Positions 44,301 to 52,774 of a stretch of 64,000 nt of DNA are shown piece after piece. The translations under genes were made by a program, and so were the position numbers. This stretch comes from Prevotella sp. 885. Its GTDB lineage: Bacteria; Bacteroidota; Bacteroidia; Bacteroidales; Bacteroidaceae. Below the pieces are notes generated by a model. It ran no database searches. It saw only the letters and a program-made list of their open reading frames with translations, and was not told where the DNA came from. The DNA is taken from assembly GCF_002265625.1 (NCBI RefSeq), contig NZ_NOVE01000011.1, forward strand, positions 1 to 64,000, read 5' to 3'. Within the stretch, counting starts at the first letter, position 1. Every line of letters begins with the position of its first letter.

Positions 44301-46897
44301 GGATAACATGGAGAGGCGTGGCTAACAACGAACTCTTCGCATACGGCGAGATGCCGATGCGCTTCCTACGCGAACCGAGTCTGGATTATAGCCGCTTTAT
44401 CGGTTTCAGTATTATTGCCAGATACGGTGAGGTATTGGCATACGGTCGTCCTATGCTGATGTATTCAAAGAGTTCGAGGAATTATGAAACGACAATGGAT
44501 GCCGTAGAACTGCTTTCTTCTGTCAAAGCCAATATGAAGATGGAAAGGGCAGAGGAGGAGTCGGTTACTGAATCGTCGGCAGCGAATGGCGCTATTGGCG
44601 ATGCCGGTGCAGAGGAAGGCGGCAAGGCTTCGTCACAAGTGCGTGAGAACCTCAACGAGACAGCCTTCTTCATGCCGGGACTCCTGACTGACGAGAAGGG
44701 CAACGTATCGCTGCGCTTTACGCTGCCTGAAAGTGTGACGACGTGGCAGATGTACGGCTTGGCACACGACAAGGAGATGAACAACGGCATGATTTCGGCT
44801 ACGGCTGTGGCAAGCAAGACCGTCATGATTCAGCCCAACGTGCCACGCTTCGTACGCACATCGGACAGCGGCGTCATCACGGCACGCGTATCTAACACGT
44901 CAGACAAGGTGGTTAGCGGAACGGCACGCATGGTGCTTCTCAATCCAGAGACAGGACGAGAGGTGCTGCGCCGCGACACCAAGTTCACGGTCAAGGCTGG
45001 CGAGACAACATTGGCGAAGTTCGCTTTCGATATGACAAAGGTGGAGAACGATGGACTGCTCATCTGCCGTGTTACGGCAACAGGACATGGATATAGCGAC
45101 GGTGAGCAGCATTATCTGCCGGTACTCTCAGATAAGGAGATGGTTACCAACGCTTTCGCATTCACGCAGAACGAGCCTGGCAAGATGGACATAGACCTCA
45201 CAAAGCTGTTCCCTGCTGAGGCTGACGACAAGAAGCTGACCGTGGAATACACCAATTCGCCGGCTTGGCTGATGATACAGGCGCTGCCTTCGATGGCTAC
45301 ACCCAACGGCGACAACGCCATGTCGCTCGTAACGGCATATTACGCCAACTCAATAGGTCGTAACATCATGCTCTCCAACGATGCCATCCGTCAGACCGTG
45401 GCGCTATGGAACAAAGAGGACGCTTCTGAGGGCAGCTCCCTGCAGAGTGCGCTTCAGAAGAATGAGGAGCTGAAGCTGATGGTTCTGGAAGAGACTCCGT
45501 GGCTGATGGACGCAGACCGTGAGGCTGACCAGAAGCGACAGTTGGCGTCGTTCTTCGACGAGTCGCAGATCAGCTATCGACTTGCAAGCAATCTCTCGAA
45601 GCTGTCAAGACTGCAGCGTGAGGACGGATCGTTCGCATGGTGGAAGGGAATGGACGGTTCGCCATGCATGACCATGTCAGTGGTGGAGACGCTCGTACGT
45701 CTGAACAAGCTCATTGGTGTGCAGAAAGCCACAAGCAATATGGTGGAGGCTGGCTTTGCCTACATGGACAAGCGGATGGCTGAAGAGGTGAAGGACATCA
45801 AGAAGGCTGAGGCTAAGGGCGAGAAGATGCGTCCAAGCGAACTGGCTGTACAGTATATGTATAGCGTTTCGATAGCTGACCGCAAGTTGTCGGCTTCGGC
45901 AAAGCGCAACTTCGACTTCCTCGTCAACCGACTCTCTGAGAAGAATACGGAGTTCACCATATACGGCAAGGCTGTGTCGGCTTTGGTTCTGGCTAAGAAC
46001 GGATACGCTGACAAGGCGGCTGACTTGCTGGAAAGCATACGCCAGTATACAGTATATAAGGAAGAGATGGGACGCTATTTCGATACTCCGAAGGCGCTCT
46101 ATTCATGGTTTGACTATCGCATTCCGTCGCAGGTGGCTGCCATTGAGGCTCTGCAGACATTGCAGCCGTCAGACCGTCAGACCATCAGCGAGATGCAACG
46201 CTGGCTGCTCCAGGAGAAGCGTACGCAGGCTTGGGACACTCCCATCAACTCTGTAAACGCCGTGTTTGCCTTCATGAATGGCTGTTCGTCGCAGTTGCTC
46301 TCCAACCAGGCGCAGCCCACAACGTTCAAGTTTAACGGACAGAAGCTTGCTATGCCTAAGGCAACGGCTGGTCTTGGATACGTGAAAGTGGCTAAGACGT
46401 CTGACAATATGCGCAAGCTGGAGGTGGAGAAGACTTCTCCCGACACTTCTTGGGGTGCTGTCTACGCACAGTTCGTGCAGCCAACAACGGAGATTGCGTC
46501 AGCAGCTTCAGGCATGACAGTGGTGCGTGAGGTGCTGAAGGACGGCAAGAAGGTGTCGGCAGATGACATACATGTAAGTCTCGGTGACCGCATCACGGTT
46601 CGTCTTACCATAACAGCGGAGCGCGATTACGACTTCGTTCAGCTTACAGACAAGCGTGCTGCCTGCCTCGAACCGTTGCAGCAGACCTCCGGTTACGGAT
46701 GGGGATATTACTGCCAGCCGAAGGATTATCAGACCAACTATTTCTTCAGCCGTCTGTCAAAGGGCAAGCATGTGGTGGAGACCACCTACTATGCGGACCG
46801 TACTGGTAAGTATCAGACCGGCACGTGCAGCGTGCAATGTGCCTATTCGCCCGAGTTTATGGCACGCACCAAGGCCTTTGTCGTGACAGTGGAATAA
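41348..46897 (+). CDS. Alpha-2-macroglobulin family protein without a thioester motif, 1,849 residues
   Basis: ATG 41348 gives a signal peptide (MKNARILSMIFAVVMPLAAM, cut after ADA/AMA). A helical N-terminal part is followed by macroglobulin domains. MG2/MG3 show TDRSIYRPGQTVHVAAMMY (about residue 510) and VEEYKRPTFKVEM. The A2M domain shows FFMPGLLTDEKGNVSLRF and PESVTTWQMYGLAHDKEM near residues 1,110-1,140. Where thioester-bearing relatives have a CxEQ motif, the sequence reads ATPNGDNAMSL (about residues 1,315-1,325), with no Cys. So it would trap proteases non-covalently or do something else. It is probably periplasmic; no lipobox Cys is seen. The DUF1573 gene follows after 70 bases. Confidence 0.9.
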   Translation: MKNARILSMIFAVVMPLAAMADSYTSLWKKYDAARAKDHPKTVLEVLGKISEKAKSERAYGQLLKAQVLSAQYTVDVSNDSLDTEIDRIRQYEQAALASGDKVLAAIYQSVLGEVYADNERAVEDAARLSKEYYAKSMTCPDELAKAYCTGYDPFVKDGDDSKYFYDDMLHVIGMRAEDYRGMHDYYASHGKREAACLTALQIVCDNRKDGDEGRVKKSKFIMSLDSLVHEYSDLVVCGEVAIERYSYMESAEDVTEDDKMNYINYALMKWGAWPRMNILRNAQRRLTLPSFHASLGGELALPDVPRKVVVMGVNNVGELKLTVSRLDIDGTTKLNPNMDADYARLRRHIVTDEQPYTDVRRYVGQPAYRTLRDTLEISGLRSGMYLVEMSTDNVSIPVQRSLLRVCNVYPVVQPLPGDKTRFVVLNATTGTAVANAKVDVVMSVDKNGKDHEVKTLTCDANGEAVLEYGRTNPVAYRVYTDKECAFPRTPMAGRFYYYNNKSEVTRTSLYTDRSIYRPGQTVHVAAMMYKYDNRNYTGGVLDGQNLTLTLRDANHKEVATRTLTTDEYGVAAADFVLPQGGLNGTYTVQADKGGSYVRFSVEEYKRPTFKVEMGKAETRYAADDTVSVKCYAKTFAGVPVQGAKVAVSVIRRPAMFWRFAASQADAAEKIVSDTITTDNEGMFTVRVPIRVPYTYDEHPRRYYTFDVTADVTDATGETRYGEMSLPFSDHPTILTCDLPAKSLRDSLHTVTFAYRNNAGEPIKGNVVYTVDGVKYECAANEAAKLSQAVLASGSHRLTAVCGTDTLTTSYVVFTLDDRKVPMPTHDWFYLSSEQFPSDGSPVYIQVGSSDDVQHVVYTIVSGNKIIEQGQADLHSEMRTRAVTYKEEWGDGVAIAVAWVKNGKAYVHTARIERPLPDTRLNLKWTTFRDRLTPGQRETWTLNVTRPDGKPAHAQLLAMMYDKSLDEIRSHNIHFSLPTYVNVPWITWRGVANNELFAYGEMPMRFLREPSLDYSRFIGFSIIARYGEVLAYGRPMLMYSKSSRNYETTMDAVELLSSVKANMKMERAEEESVTESSAANGAIGDAGAEEGGKASSQVRENLNETAFFMPGLLTDEKGNVSLRFTLPESVTTWQMYGLAHDKEMNNGMISATAVASKTVMIQPNVPRFVRTSDSGVITARVSNTSDKVVSGTARMVLLNPETGREVLRRDTKFTVKAGETTLAKFAFDMTKVENDGLLICRVTATGHGYSDGEQHYLPVLSDKEMVTNAFAFTQNEPGKMDIDLTKLFPAEADDKKLTVEYTNSPAWLMIQALPSMATPNGDNAMSLVTAYYANSIGRNIMLSNDAIRQTVALWNKEDASEGSSLQSALQKNEELKLMVLEETPWLMDADREADQKRQLASFFDESQISYRLASNLSKLSRLQREDGSFAWWKGMDGSPCMTMSVVETLVRLNKLIGVQKATSNMVEAGFAYMDKRMAEEVKDIKKAEAKGEKMRPSELAVQYMYSVSIADRKLSASAKRNFDFLVNRLSEKNTEFTIYGKAVSALVLAKNGYADKAADLLESIRQYTVYKEEMGRYFDTPKALYSWFDYRIPSQVAAIEALQTLQPSDRQTISEMQRWLLQEKRTQAWDTPINSVNAVFAFMNGCSSQLLSNQAQPTTFKFNGQKLAMPKATAGLGYVKVAKTSDNMRKLEVEKTSPDTSWGAVYAQFVQPTTEIASAASGMTVVREVLKDGKKVSADDIHVSLGDRITVRLTITAERDYDFVQLTDKRAACLEPLQQTSGYGWGYYCQPKDYQTNYFFSRLSKGKHVVETTYYADRTGKYQTGTCSVQCAYSPEFMARTKAFVVTVE

Positions 46898-46912
46898 GTA
46901 AACGGAATACCA

Positions 46913-46956
46913 AAAGGAATAAATACATATATATAAAGGAATATATACATATACAT
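46913..46956. repeat. Tandem 22-bp duplication between the macroglobulin and DUF1573 genes
   Basis: The unit AAAGGAATA(A/T)ATACATATA(T/C)AT occurs twice head to tail (46913-46934 and 46935-46956) with two differences. It ends 11 bases before the DUF1573 start codon, so it may affect translation or spacing. Confidence 0.75.
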
Positions 46957-46967
46957 AAAAGCGATTT

Positions 46968-48032
46968 ATGAAAAGATTATATATACCCGCCGTTCTCCTC
47001 GCAATGTCGTCGTTGGGGGTGAACGCACAGAAAATAGCAACAGCCAATAAGATTGTGGACTGCGGACAGGTGATGTTCCGTTCGCCCGTAACGGCTGAGT
47101 TTGAGATTACCAACAAGGGTGGACGTGCCACGCGCATTGTGGACGTGCGTACAAGCTGCGGATGCACGGATGTGGAATATCCCACGGGTGACGTTCCTTC
47201 GGACGGCAAGTTCACGGTTCGCGTGAAGTATGACGCTAAGACAATGGGCCACTTCGACAAGTTCATCGACATCTATGCGGACAACAGCAACAAGCCGCTT
47301 GTGCTGCGAGTGCGCGGTAATGTGGTGCCGGAGATTGTAGACTTCGGTGGCAAGTACGACTTTATGCTTGGCAACATTCAGGCAGACTGCAACGACATCG
47401 AGTTTGATGACGTGAATCGTGGCGAGCGCCCTCAGAAGAAGATTCACATCCATAACTCTACGAGCGAGACCGTGCAGCCCGTCGTGATGCATCTGCCGGC
47501 TTACCTTCAGGCTGAGGTGTCGCCGTCAAAGATTGAACCGGGACACAGTGGAGTGGTGACTGTCACGCTCGATTCGCGCCAGCTAAAGGATATGGGACTG
47601 ACACAGACGTCCGTATTCCTTGGTGGCTTCCCCGGCGACCGTGTGAGTCGTGAGAAGGAGATAAGCGTTTCTGCGGTATTGCTGCCCAAGTTTGACAACC
47701 TTACAACGAAGCAGCTCGCCAATGCGCCTAAGCTTTCGCTCTCAACAACTGCTCTCGATCTTGGCGAATTCGGCACCAAGAAGAAGCTGAAGGGTGAGGT
47801 GATAATCCGCAATGACGGCAAGTCTGTGCTCAATATCCGTAACATCCAGATGTTCACAATGGGACTGGAGGTGTCGCTTAACAAGCAGAAACTGAAGCCG
47901 GGCGAGTCGGCTAAGCTGAAGATTACGGCAGACAAGCGCCAGATTAAGGCTGCACGATCTAAACCACGTGTGCTGATGATTACCAACGACCCGAACAATG
48001 CCAAGGTTACAATAAAGGTTATCGCTAAATAA
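46968..48032 (+). CDS. DUF1573 domain protein, 354 residues
   Basis: A signal peptide (MKRLYIPAVLLAMSSLGVNA) precedes two or three Ig-like domains. The DUF1573 signature is clear in the first: CGQVMFRSPVTAEFEITNKG, followed by VRTSCGCTDVEYPTG. A later domain repeats the pattern (LDLGEFGTKKKLKGEVIIRN). The protein is probably periplasmic or surface-exposed. No enzymatic function is known. The ispH gene starts 10 bases downstream. Confidence 0.85.
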   Translation: MKRLYIPAVLLAMSSLGVNAQKIATANKIVDCGQVMFRSPVTAEFEITNKGGRATRIVDVRTSCGCTDVEYPTGDVPSDGKFTVRVKYDAKTMGHFDKFIDIYADNSNKPLVLRVRGNVVPEIVDFGGKYDFMLGNIQADCNDIEFDDVNRGERPQKKIHIHNSTSETVQPVVMHLPAYLQAEVSPSKIEPGHSGVVTVTLDSRQLKDMGLTQTSVFLGGFPGDRVSREKEISVSAVLLPKFDNLTTKQLANAPKLSLSTTALDLGEFGTKKKLKGEVIIRNDGKSVLNIRNIQMFTMGLEVSLNKQKLKPGESAKLKITADKRQIKAARSKPRVLMITNDPNNAKVTIKVIAK

Positions 48033-48042
48033 GACGTTCAGA

Positions 48043-48915
48043 ATGGACAGACAACTGACTATTGAGATAGACGAGGGTAGTGGCTTCTGCTTCGGAGTCA
48101 CTACCGCAATACGTAAGGCGGAGGAGGAGCTTGCCAAGGGCACGCGCCTCTATTGCCTTGGCGACATCGTACATAACGGCATGGAGGTGAAGCGCCTGCA
48201 CGACCAAGGACTCATCACCATCAATCATGACGACATGGAAGAGCTGAAGGATGTGAAGGTGTTGCTCCGTGCGCATGGCGAGCCACCACAGACTTATGAG
48301 CTGGCTCGTCGTAACGGCATAGAAATAATAGACGCCACGTGCCCCGTTGTACTGGCTCTGCAGCGTAGGATAAAGCGTCAGTATGATGACAATCCTAATG
48401 CTCAGATAGTAATCTTCGGCAAGCGTGGACATGCAGAAGTGCTTGGCTTGGTGGGTCAGACGGACAGTCATGCCATCGTTGTGGAAAAGGTGGAGGACGC
48501 AGAACGACTCGATTTCTCGCGCGACATCTATCTTTATTCGCAGACAACGAAGTCGCTTGACGGCTTCCATCAGATCATTGACTACATCCAGCGTCACATG
48601 CATGAGGGCGCTACATTCAAGAGTTTCGACACCATCTGCCGTCAAGTAGCCAACCGTATGCCCAACATAGCCGCCTTCGCCTCCCGTCACGACCTCGTTC
48701 TCTTCGTCTCAGGACGCAAGTCGAGCAACGGTAAAGTGCTCTTCAAGGAATGCAGTAGCGTCAATCCTCGCAGCTATCAGATAGAGAGTCCGGAAGAAAT
48801 AGATATGTCATGGTTTGCGCCAGACGTACGCACAGTAGGCATTTGCGGAGCCACCAGCACCCCGAAATGGCTGATGGAGCAATGTAGAGAGCGAATAGAG
48901 AAAGGCAGATCATAG
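48043..48915 (+). CDS. ispH: 4-hydroxy-3-methylbut-2-enyl diphosphate reductase (IspH/LytB)
   Basis: It catalyses the last step of the MEP pathway, making isopentenyl and dimethylallyl diphosphate with a [4Fe-4S] cluster. The three cluster cysteines are in GFCFGV (residue 17-18 region), DATCPVV and VGICGATSTPKWL. The motifs DIVHNGMEVKRL, RAHGEPPQTY and SSNGKVLF also fit the family. Length of 290 is normal for the short form. It follows DUF1573 by 10 bases, suggesting co-transcription, and is followed by a bidirectional terminator. Confidence 0.95.
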   Translation: MDRQLTIEIDEGSGFCFGVTTAIRKAEEELAKGTRLYCLGDIVHNGMEVKRLHDQGLITINHDDMEELKDVKVLLRAHGEPPQTYELARRNGIEIIDATCPVVLALQRRIKRQYDDNPNAQIVIFGKRGHAEVLGLVGQTDSHAIVVEKVEDAERLDFSRDIYLYSQTTKSLDGFHQIIDYIQRHMHEGATFKSFDTICRQVANRMPNIAAFASRHDLVLFVSGRKSSNGKVLFKECSSVNPRSYQIESPEEIDMSWFAPDVRTVGICGATSTPKWLMEQCRERIEKGRS

Positions 48916-48937
48916 CTTTTGATAATTGCTTTCATTT

Positions 48938-48979
48938 AGCTGATGACGCCTTTAATATAGCTGACGACGCCTTTAATAT
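48938..48979. repeat. Tandem 21-bp duplication after ispH
   Basis: AGCTGA(T/C)GACGCCTTTAATAT occurs twice head to tail (48938-48958 and 48959-48979) with one difference, 22 bases past the ispH stop and just before the terminator hairpin. Confidence 0.8.
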
Positions 48980-48992
48980 AATGTATAAATAC

Positions 48993-49034
48993 AAAAAAAT
49001 CCCATAGTCCTTTATTGGAACTATGGGATTTTTA
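48993..49034. terminator. Bidirectional terminator between ispH and ribH
   Basis: AAAATCCCATAGT pairs with ACTATGGGATTTT around a short loop, with A-rich sequence on the left and T-rich on the right. It can therefore end transcripts from both convergent genes. Confidence 0.85.
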
Positions 49035-49055
49035 TATGAGTTAATTGGTTTTGCT

Positions 49056-49532
49056 TTAGAACTTCGCCATCTTTATGGCGTCAATGGCGCATTCATCGCC
49101 CTTGTTGCCATACTTGCCGCCGCAACGGTCGAGAGCCTGCTGGCGGTCGTTGGTGGTGAGCAAGCCGTAGATGATGGGTATCTCGCTTGTGGTGTTGAGA
49201 CGAGCGATACCGTAAGTAACACCCTGGCAGATATAGTCGAAGTGAGGAGTCTCACCGCGAATCACGCTACCGAGGATAATCACGGCGTCATAGCCTCCGT
49301 GGAGAACCATCTGGTGTGCTCCGTAAATCAGCTCGAAGCTTCCGGGAACAGTCTTGACGTGGATGTTCTCAGGCAAAGCTCCGTGCTTCTCCAGTGTCTT
49401 AACGGCTCCGTCAAGCAAAGCTCCGGTTATCTCCGGATTCCATTCTGCCACAACAATGCCGAAGCACATGTTGCTTGCGTCAGGAATGCTACTGAAGTCG
49501 TATTCAGATAAGTTATGAAGTGCTGTTGCCAT
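49056..49532 (-). CDS. ribH: 6,7-dimethyl-8-ribityllumazine synthase
   Basis: The enzyme joins 5-amino-6-ribitylaminouracil and 3,4-dihydroxy-2-butanone 4-phosphate in riboflavin synthesis. Family motifs are [50 protein letters not shown] (with the catalytic His) and [20 protein letters not shown]. The length of 158 is typical. It lies 14 bases after the TPR gene and is probably its operon partner. Confidence 0.95.
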   Translation of the reverse strand: MATALHNLSEYDFSSIPDASNMCFGIVVAEWNPEITGALLDGAVKTLEKHGALPENIHVKTVPGSFELIYGAHQMVLHGGYDAVIILGSVIRGETPHFDYICQGVTYGIARLNTTSEIPIIYGLLTTNDRQQALDRCGGKYGNKGDECAIDAIKMAKF

Positions 49533-49546
49533 TTGCTGTTTTGTTT

Positions 49547-50245
49547 TTACTCAGAAACACGCTCGATGTACTTGTCAATCTCTGAGCTCTGCACTACTGT
49601 TGAGTTGACATACTTCTTCTTGATGTCCTGATAGAGCTTCAGAGCCTCGTCCTTCTTGTTCTGGCTTTCGAGCAGGATGCCTGCCTGAACGAGGAATGTG
49701 GGTGAGAGGCTGTTGTTAACGTCATCAGCCTTGCTGTCTGCCATGTCAGCTGCCTTCTTGAGAGTGGCGATGGCTTTGTCCACGTTGCCAGTCTGAGCGT
49801 AAGCGTTGCCGAGAGCTGAAACAGCAGCGGGGCTTACCATAGCGTCGCTCTTTGTAGAGAACTTCTCGAGGTATGTGAGAGCATCGTTCCACTTGCCGAG
49901 GTTGGCATAGCTGAGACCTGCGTAGAGGTTAGCGAGGTTGGCAGCGTCTGTGCCGCTGTAGTCGCTTGCGATCTTCACGAAACCTGCGTAGCCTGCTCCG
50001 TCGCCGTTAAGCGCCTTGTCGAACTGCTCCTGGTTGAAGTAGTCCTGACCCTTTGCGATGGCTGTGCTTGCCTTATCCTCGCGTGGAGCCTGAACGTAAG
50101 CCTTGTAAAGCAGGAGACCTGCGATAACGAGCACTACTGCTACGACAGCGATTAATATTTGCTTTTGATACTTTGAGAAGAATGCTTCACTGCTGTTGGA
50201 GCGCTCAACTTGGGTGTTAGCTCCAAAATCAATTTTGTTTGCCAT
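49547..50245 (-). CDS. Membrane-anchored TPR protein, 232 residues
   Basis: One membrane segment ([20 protein letters not shown], about residues 29-48) is followed by tetratricopeptide-like helices ([50 protein letters not shown]). It resembles YfgM/BamD-type periplasmic scaffolds. It is divergent from recF, an arrangement often seen in Bacteroidales. A -7-like box TAATTTTG lies on the minus strand at plus 50315-50322. Confidence 0.85.
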   Translation of the reverse strand: MANKIDFGANTQVERSNSSEAFFSKYQKQILIAVVAVVLVIAGLLLYKAYVQAPREDKASTAIAKGQDYFNQEQFDKALNGDGAGYAGFVKIASDYSGTDAANLANLYAGLSYANLGKWNDALTYLEKFSTKSDAMVSPAAVSALGNAYAQTGNVDKAIATLKKAADMADSKADDVNNSLSPTFLVQAGILLESQNKKDEALKLYQDIKKKYVNSTVVQSSEIDKYIERVSE

Positions 50246-50386
50246 TTATTTGTTTGTTTTTTTGTTTTCCTTAGGACTTATTGTGGCTTGTGACCTATAG
50301 ACACAAACGCGTCGCAAAATTACTGATTTTATCTTGAATATTGAAATTTATTCTATCTTTTTTTCTTTTTTCAATAATAAATGGGG

Positions 50387-50434
50387 TAACTTTGCACGAC
50401 TGATTATATTATATTGCACGACTGAATATATTAT
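50387..50434 (+). promoter_or_regulatory. recF promoter box and tandem-duplicated leader
   Basis: TAACTTTG at 50387-50394 is a -7 box. Overlapping it, TTGCACGACTGATTATATTAT (in two parts: TTGCACGACTGA and TATATTAT) occurs at 50392-50412 and 50414-50434 with one difference. The second copy ends 2 bases before the recF ATG at 50437. Confidence 0.65.
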
Positions 50435-50436
50435 CA

Positions 50437-51540
50437 ATGATACTCAAGAATATCTCCATACTCAATTTCAAGAACATACGTGAGGCGTCGCTTTCGTTCT
50501 CGCCGAAGCTCAATTGCTTCCTCGGACGCAATGGTGAGGGCAAGACCAACCTTCTTGACGCAGTATATTATCTGTCGTTTTGTCGCAGTTCTTCCAATCC
50601 TATCGACTCACAGGTCATTACGCACGACCAAGGTTTCTTTGTCCTTGACGGCAATTATGAGAACGAAGACGGCGAGCCCGTGAACGTGTATTGTGGCATG
50701 AAACGCGGCACGAAGAAGCACTTCAAGCGCGACAAGAAGGAATATAAGCGTCTGTCACAGCACATCGGTTTGGTGCCGCTCATCCTTGTGTCGCCTTACG
50801 ATCAGGACCTTATCTCCGGCGGAAGTGAGGAAAGGCGCAAGCTTATGGACGTGGTGATATCGCAGTATGACAATACTTACATTGATGCTTTGAACAGTTA
50901 TAACAAAGCGCTTCAGCAGCGTAACGCCCTTCTTAAGATGGAGGAAGAGCCTGACGTCATGCTCCTTGATATCTGGGAGAACGAGATGGCGGTTCACGGC
51001 GAGCGTATCTTCAAGGCAAGAACGGCTTTCGTGGAGAGGCTTATTCCTGTATTCCAGAATATATACAGCCATATCTCGGACGACCGCGAGACGGTCGGAT
51101 TGAGCTATGTGTCGCATGCCCAGCGTGGACCTTTGCTTGACGTTATCCAGCGCGACCGCTTCAAGGACCGTGCCGTGGGCTATTCATTGCATGGCATCCA
51201 CCGCGACGACCTTGAGATGACGCTTGGAGGTTACCAGATGAAGCGTGAGGGATCGCAGGGACAGAACAAGACGTTCGTGCTGGCATTGAAGCTGGCGCAG
51301 TTTGATTTTCTCAGACGAACGTCATCTCAGACCACTCCTCTCTTGCTCCTTGACGACATCTTCGACAAGCTGGACGCCAACCGTGTGGAGCGTATCGTAA
51401 AGCTGGTGTCGGGTGACGGTTTCGGTCAGATATTCATAACCGACACCAATCGCGACCATCTCGACCAGATTCTGCAAAACGTCAGTTACGACTACAAGCT
51501 GTTTGACGTAGAAGGAGGAGATATCAAGGAGAAAGAATAA
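50437..51540 (+). CDS. recF: DNA replication and repair protein RecF
   Basis: An SMC-like ATPase of recombinational repair that loads RecA at gaps with RecO and RecR. Walker A is GRNGEGKTN (residues about 30-38), the ABC-type signature lies in REGSQGQNKTFVLALKLAQF, and Walker B is LLLLDDIFDKLD. The length of 367 matches the family. A 22-bp tandem duplication forms its leader. It is convergent with an apparently inserted ATPase gene, 16 bases away. Confidence 0.95.
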   Translation: MILKNISILNFKNIREASLSFSPKLNCFLGRNGEGKTNLLDAVYYLSFCRSSSNPIDSQVITHDQGFFVLDGNYENEDGEPVNVYCGMKRGTKKHFKRDKKEYKRLSQHIGLVPLILVSPYDQDLISGGSEERRKLMDVVISQYDNTYIDALNSYNKALQQRNALLKMEEEPDVMLLDIWENEMAVHGERIFKARTAFVERLIPVFQNIYSHISDDRETVGLSYVSHAQRGPLLDVIQRDRFKDRAVGYSLHGIHRDDLEMTLGGYQMKREGSQGQNKTFVLALKLAQFDFLRRTSSQTTPLLLLDDIFDKLDANRVERIVKLVSGDGFGQIFITDTNRDHLDQILQNVSYDYKLFDVEGGDIKEKE

Positions 51541-51556
51541 CGGTGGAAAGGGGAGT

Positions 51557-52693
51557 TTAGCAATACTCCCCCTTGAACCAAAGACGGTAAATCGGATCAA
51601 CAAAATCGAAGTTGCCTTTTTGCAATTCTATGATGTCTTTATTTTGTAATGTCTTCTTATTCTTTACAATCGTGTTGGGATTGCCCAGATTGTAGTTGCG
51701 TTTGACGTCTTGTGATGAAAAGTGTTGTTCTCCATTTGCTATTGCCCTAAGCATTTCTATCTGCGTAGCGCTTAGGTTTTCCGTGTCGTTCTGAAACATT
51801 GGGGTGTTGATATTCAGCACCTGTTTCACACCGAGAGCAAACGTTTCTTCCGTAACTTCAGATTCTGTGAAGCTCCAGACAAAATAGCAGAGCTGCTGAA
51901 GATACCAAGAGTGGCAGGCTACAATGTCGCATATTTGTTCAGCATAATGATGCGATATGGCTTTGTCGGTTTTTTCAAACGACGATTGTATGAACGGTAT
52001 CCAGTGCTCTTTTGATATCTTATCCATAAAGATTACTTGTCCAAAACGATAGAACGGACTATTGGAGTTGTTGAAGATATTGAGCATCATATTCCGCTTA
52101 CTGCCGTAAAGACAGTAGGTTGACAATTTCTGCTGTTGCCATACAGAGCGCATCTTACCTTCCATCTCCTTGTATTCCGGCAAGTTTGCCAACTGCTGAA
52201 ACTCGTCAATGCATACTATTATCTTTATGTTTTTTTCTTTGGCAAGCATCTCCGGCAAGTTTAGTATTGTCATTTTGTCTTCCTCTTGCGGGACAAACTT
52301 CAAGTCGAAAGCAACAAAATCGGTCACTTGATCGTTGACGACAATCTGTGGTACAACGCCTGACAGAAATTTGCGGGCATCTGTTATCCATCGTTCAAAC
52401 TTGGATGATGCACATGCTATGACTTTGCTTGCAAATGTTCGATAGAATTCGGCTTCCGAACCAATGCTGAAAGCATCTATATAGCAAATACGTATGTCTT
52501 GATTTTCGTTTGTAAGTTCGGTTGTTGCCTTTTTCACAAGCGACGACTTACCCCAACGGCGTGGCGAAATTAGCATCACATTAATATGCGATGAAAGTAG
52601 CTGTTTGAGTAAGGCGCGGTCTTCAACACGATCGATGAAGTTCTCATCTGTTGCTAACGTACCGAATTGGAAGGGTGATTGATAAGCTGTCAT
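51557..52693 (-). CDS. ATPase_2-type ATP-binding protein, 378 residues
   Basis: ATG 52693 (MTAYQSPFQFGTLATDENFI...) is preferred, as the frame up to 52771 runs through a terminator hairpin. Walker A is SPRRWGKSSLV, Walker B VCIDEFQQLANL, and a sensor-like stretch is YGSKRNMMLNIF. The C-terminus is a winged helix ending FDFVDPIYRLWFKGEYC. This is the archaeal-type ATPase_2 (STAND-like) architecture. The cellular role is unknown; such genes often behave as accessory genes. The DNA is AT-richer than its neighbours and it sits between recF and the DUF721 operon. Confidence 0.8.
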   Translation of the reverse strand: MTAYQSPFQFGTLATDENFIDRVEDRALLKQLLSSHINVMLISPRRWGKSSLVKKATTELTNENQDIRICYIDAFSIGSEAEFYRTFASKVIACASSKFERWITDARKFLSGVVPQIVVNDQVTDFVAFDLKFVPQEEDKMTILNLPEMLAKEKNIKIIVCIDEFQQLANLPEYKEMEGKMRSVWQQQKLSTYCLYGSKRNMMLNIFNNSNSPFYRFGQVIFMDKISKEHWIPFIQSSFEKTDKAISHHYAEQICDIVACHSWYLQQLCYFVWSFTESEVTEETFALGVKQVLNINTPMFQNDTENLSATQIEMLRAIANGEQHFSSQDVKRNYNLGNPNTIVKNKKTLQNKDIIELQKGNFDFVDPIYRLWFKGEYC

Positions 52694-52710
52694 ATAAGAG
52701 GTTTTATTTG

Positions 52711-52718
52711 CAAATATA
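52711..52718 (-). promoter_or_regulatory. Probable -7 box for the ATPase gene
   Basis: On the minus strand the sequence is TATATTTG, 17 bases upstream of the start codon at 52693. It abuts the 41-base palindrome, which would occupy the -33 region. Confidence 0.45.
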
Positions 52719-52719
52719 C

Positions 52720-52760
52720 AAAATATTACCCAAAGGTAACTTACCTTTGGGTAATATTTT
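52720..52760. terminator. Perfect 20-base inverted repeat (terminator or operator)
   Basis: AAAATATTACCCAAAGGTAA (52720-52739), one C, then TTACCTTTGGGTAATATTTT (52741-52760). It lies 14 bases past the DUF721 stop and directly upstream of the -7 box of the ATPase gene. The A/T ends make it a bidirectional terminator; its position also suits an operator. Confidence 0.75.
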
Positions 52761-52774
52761 GTTAGAAACAATGC

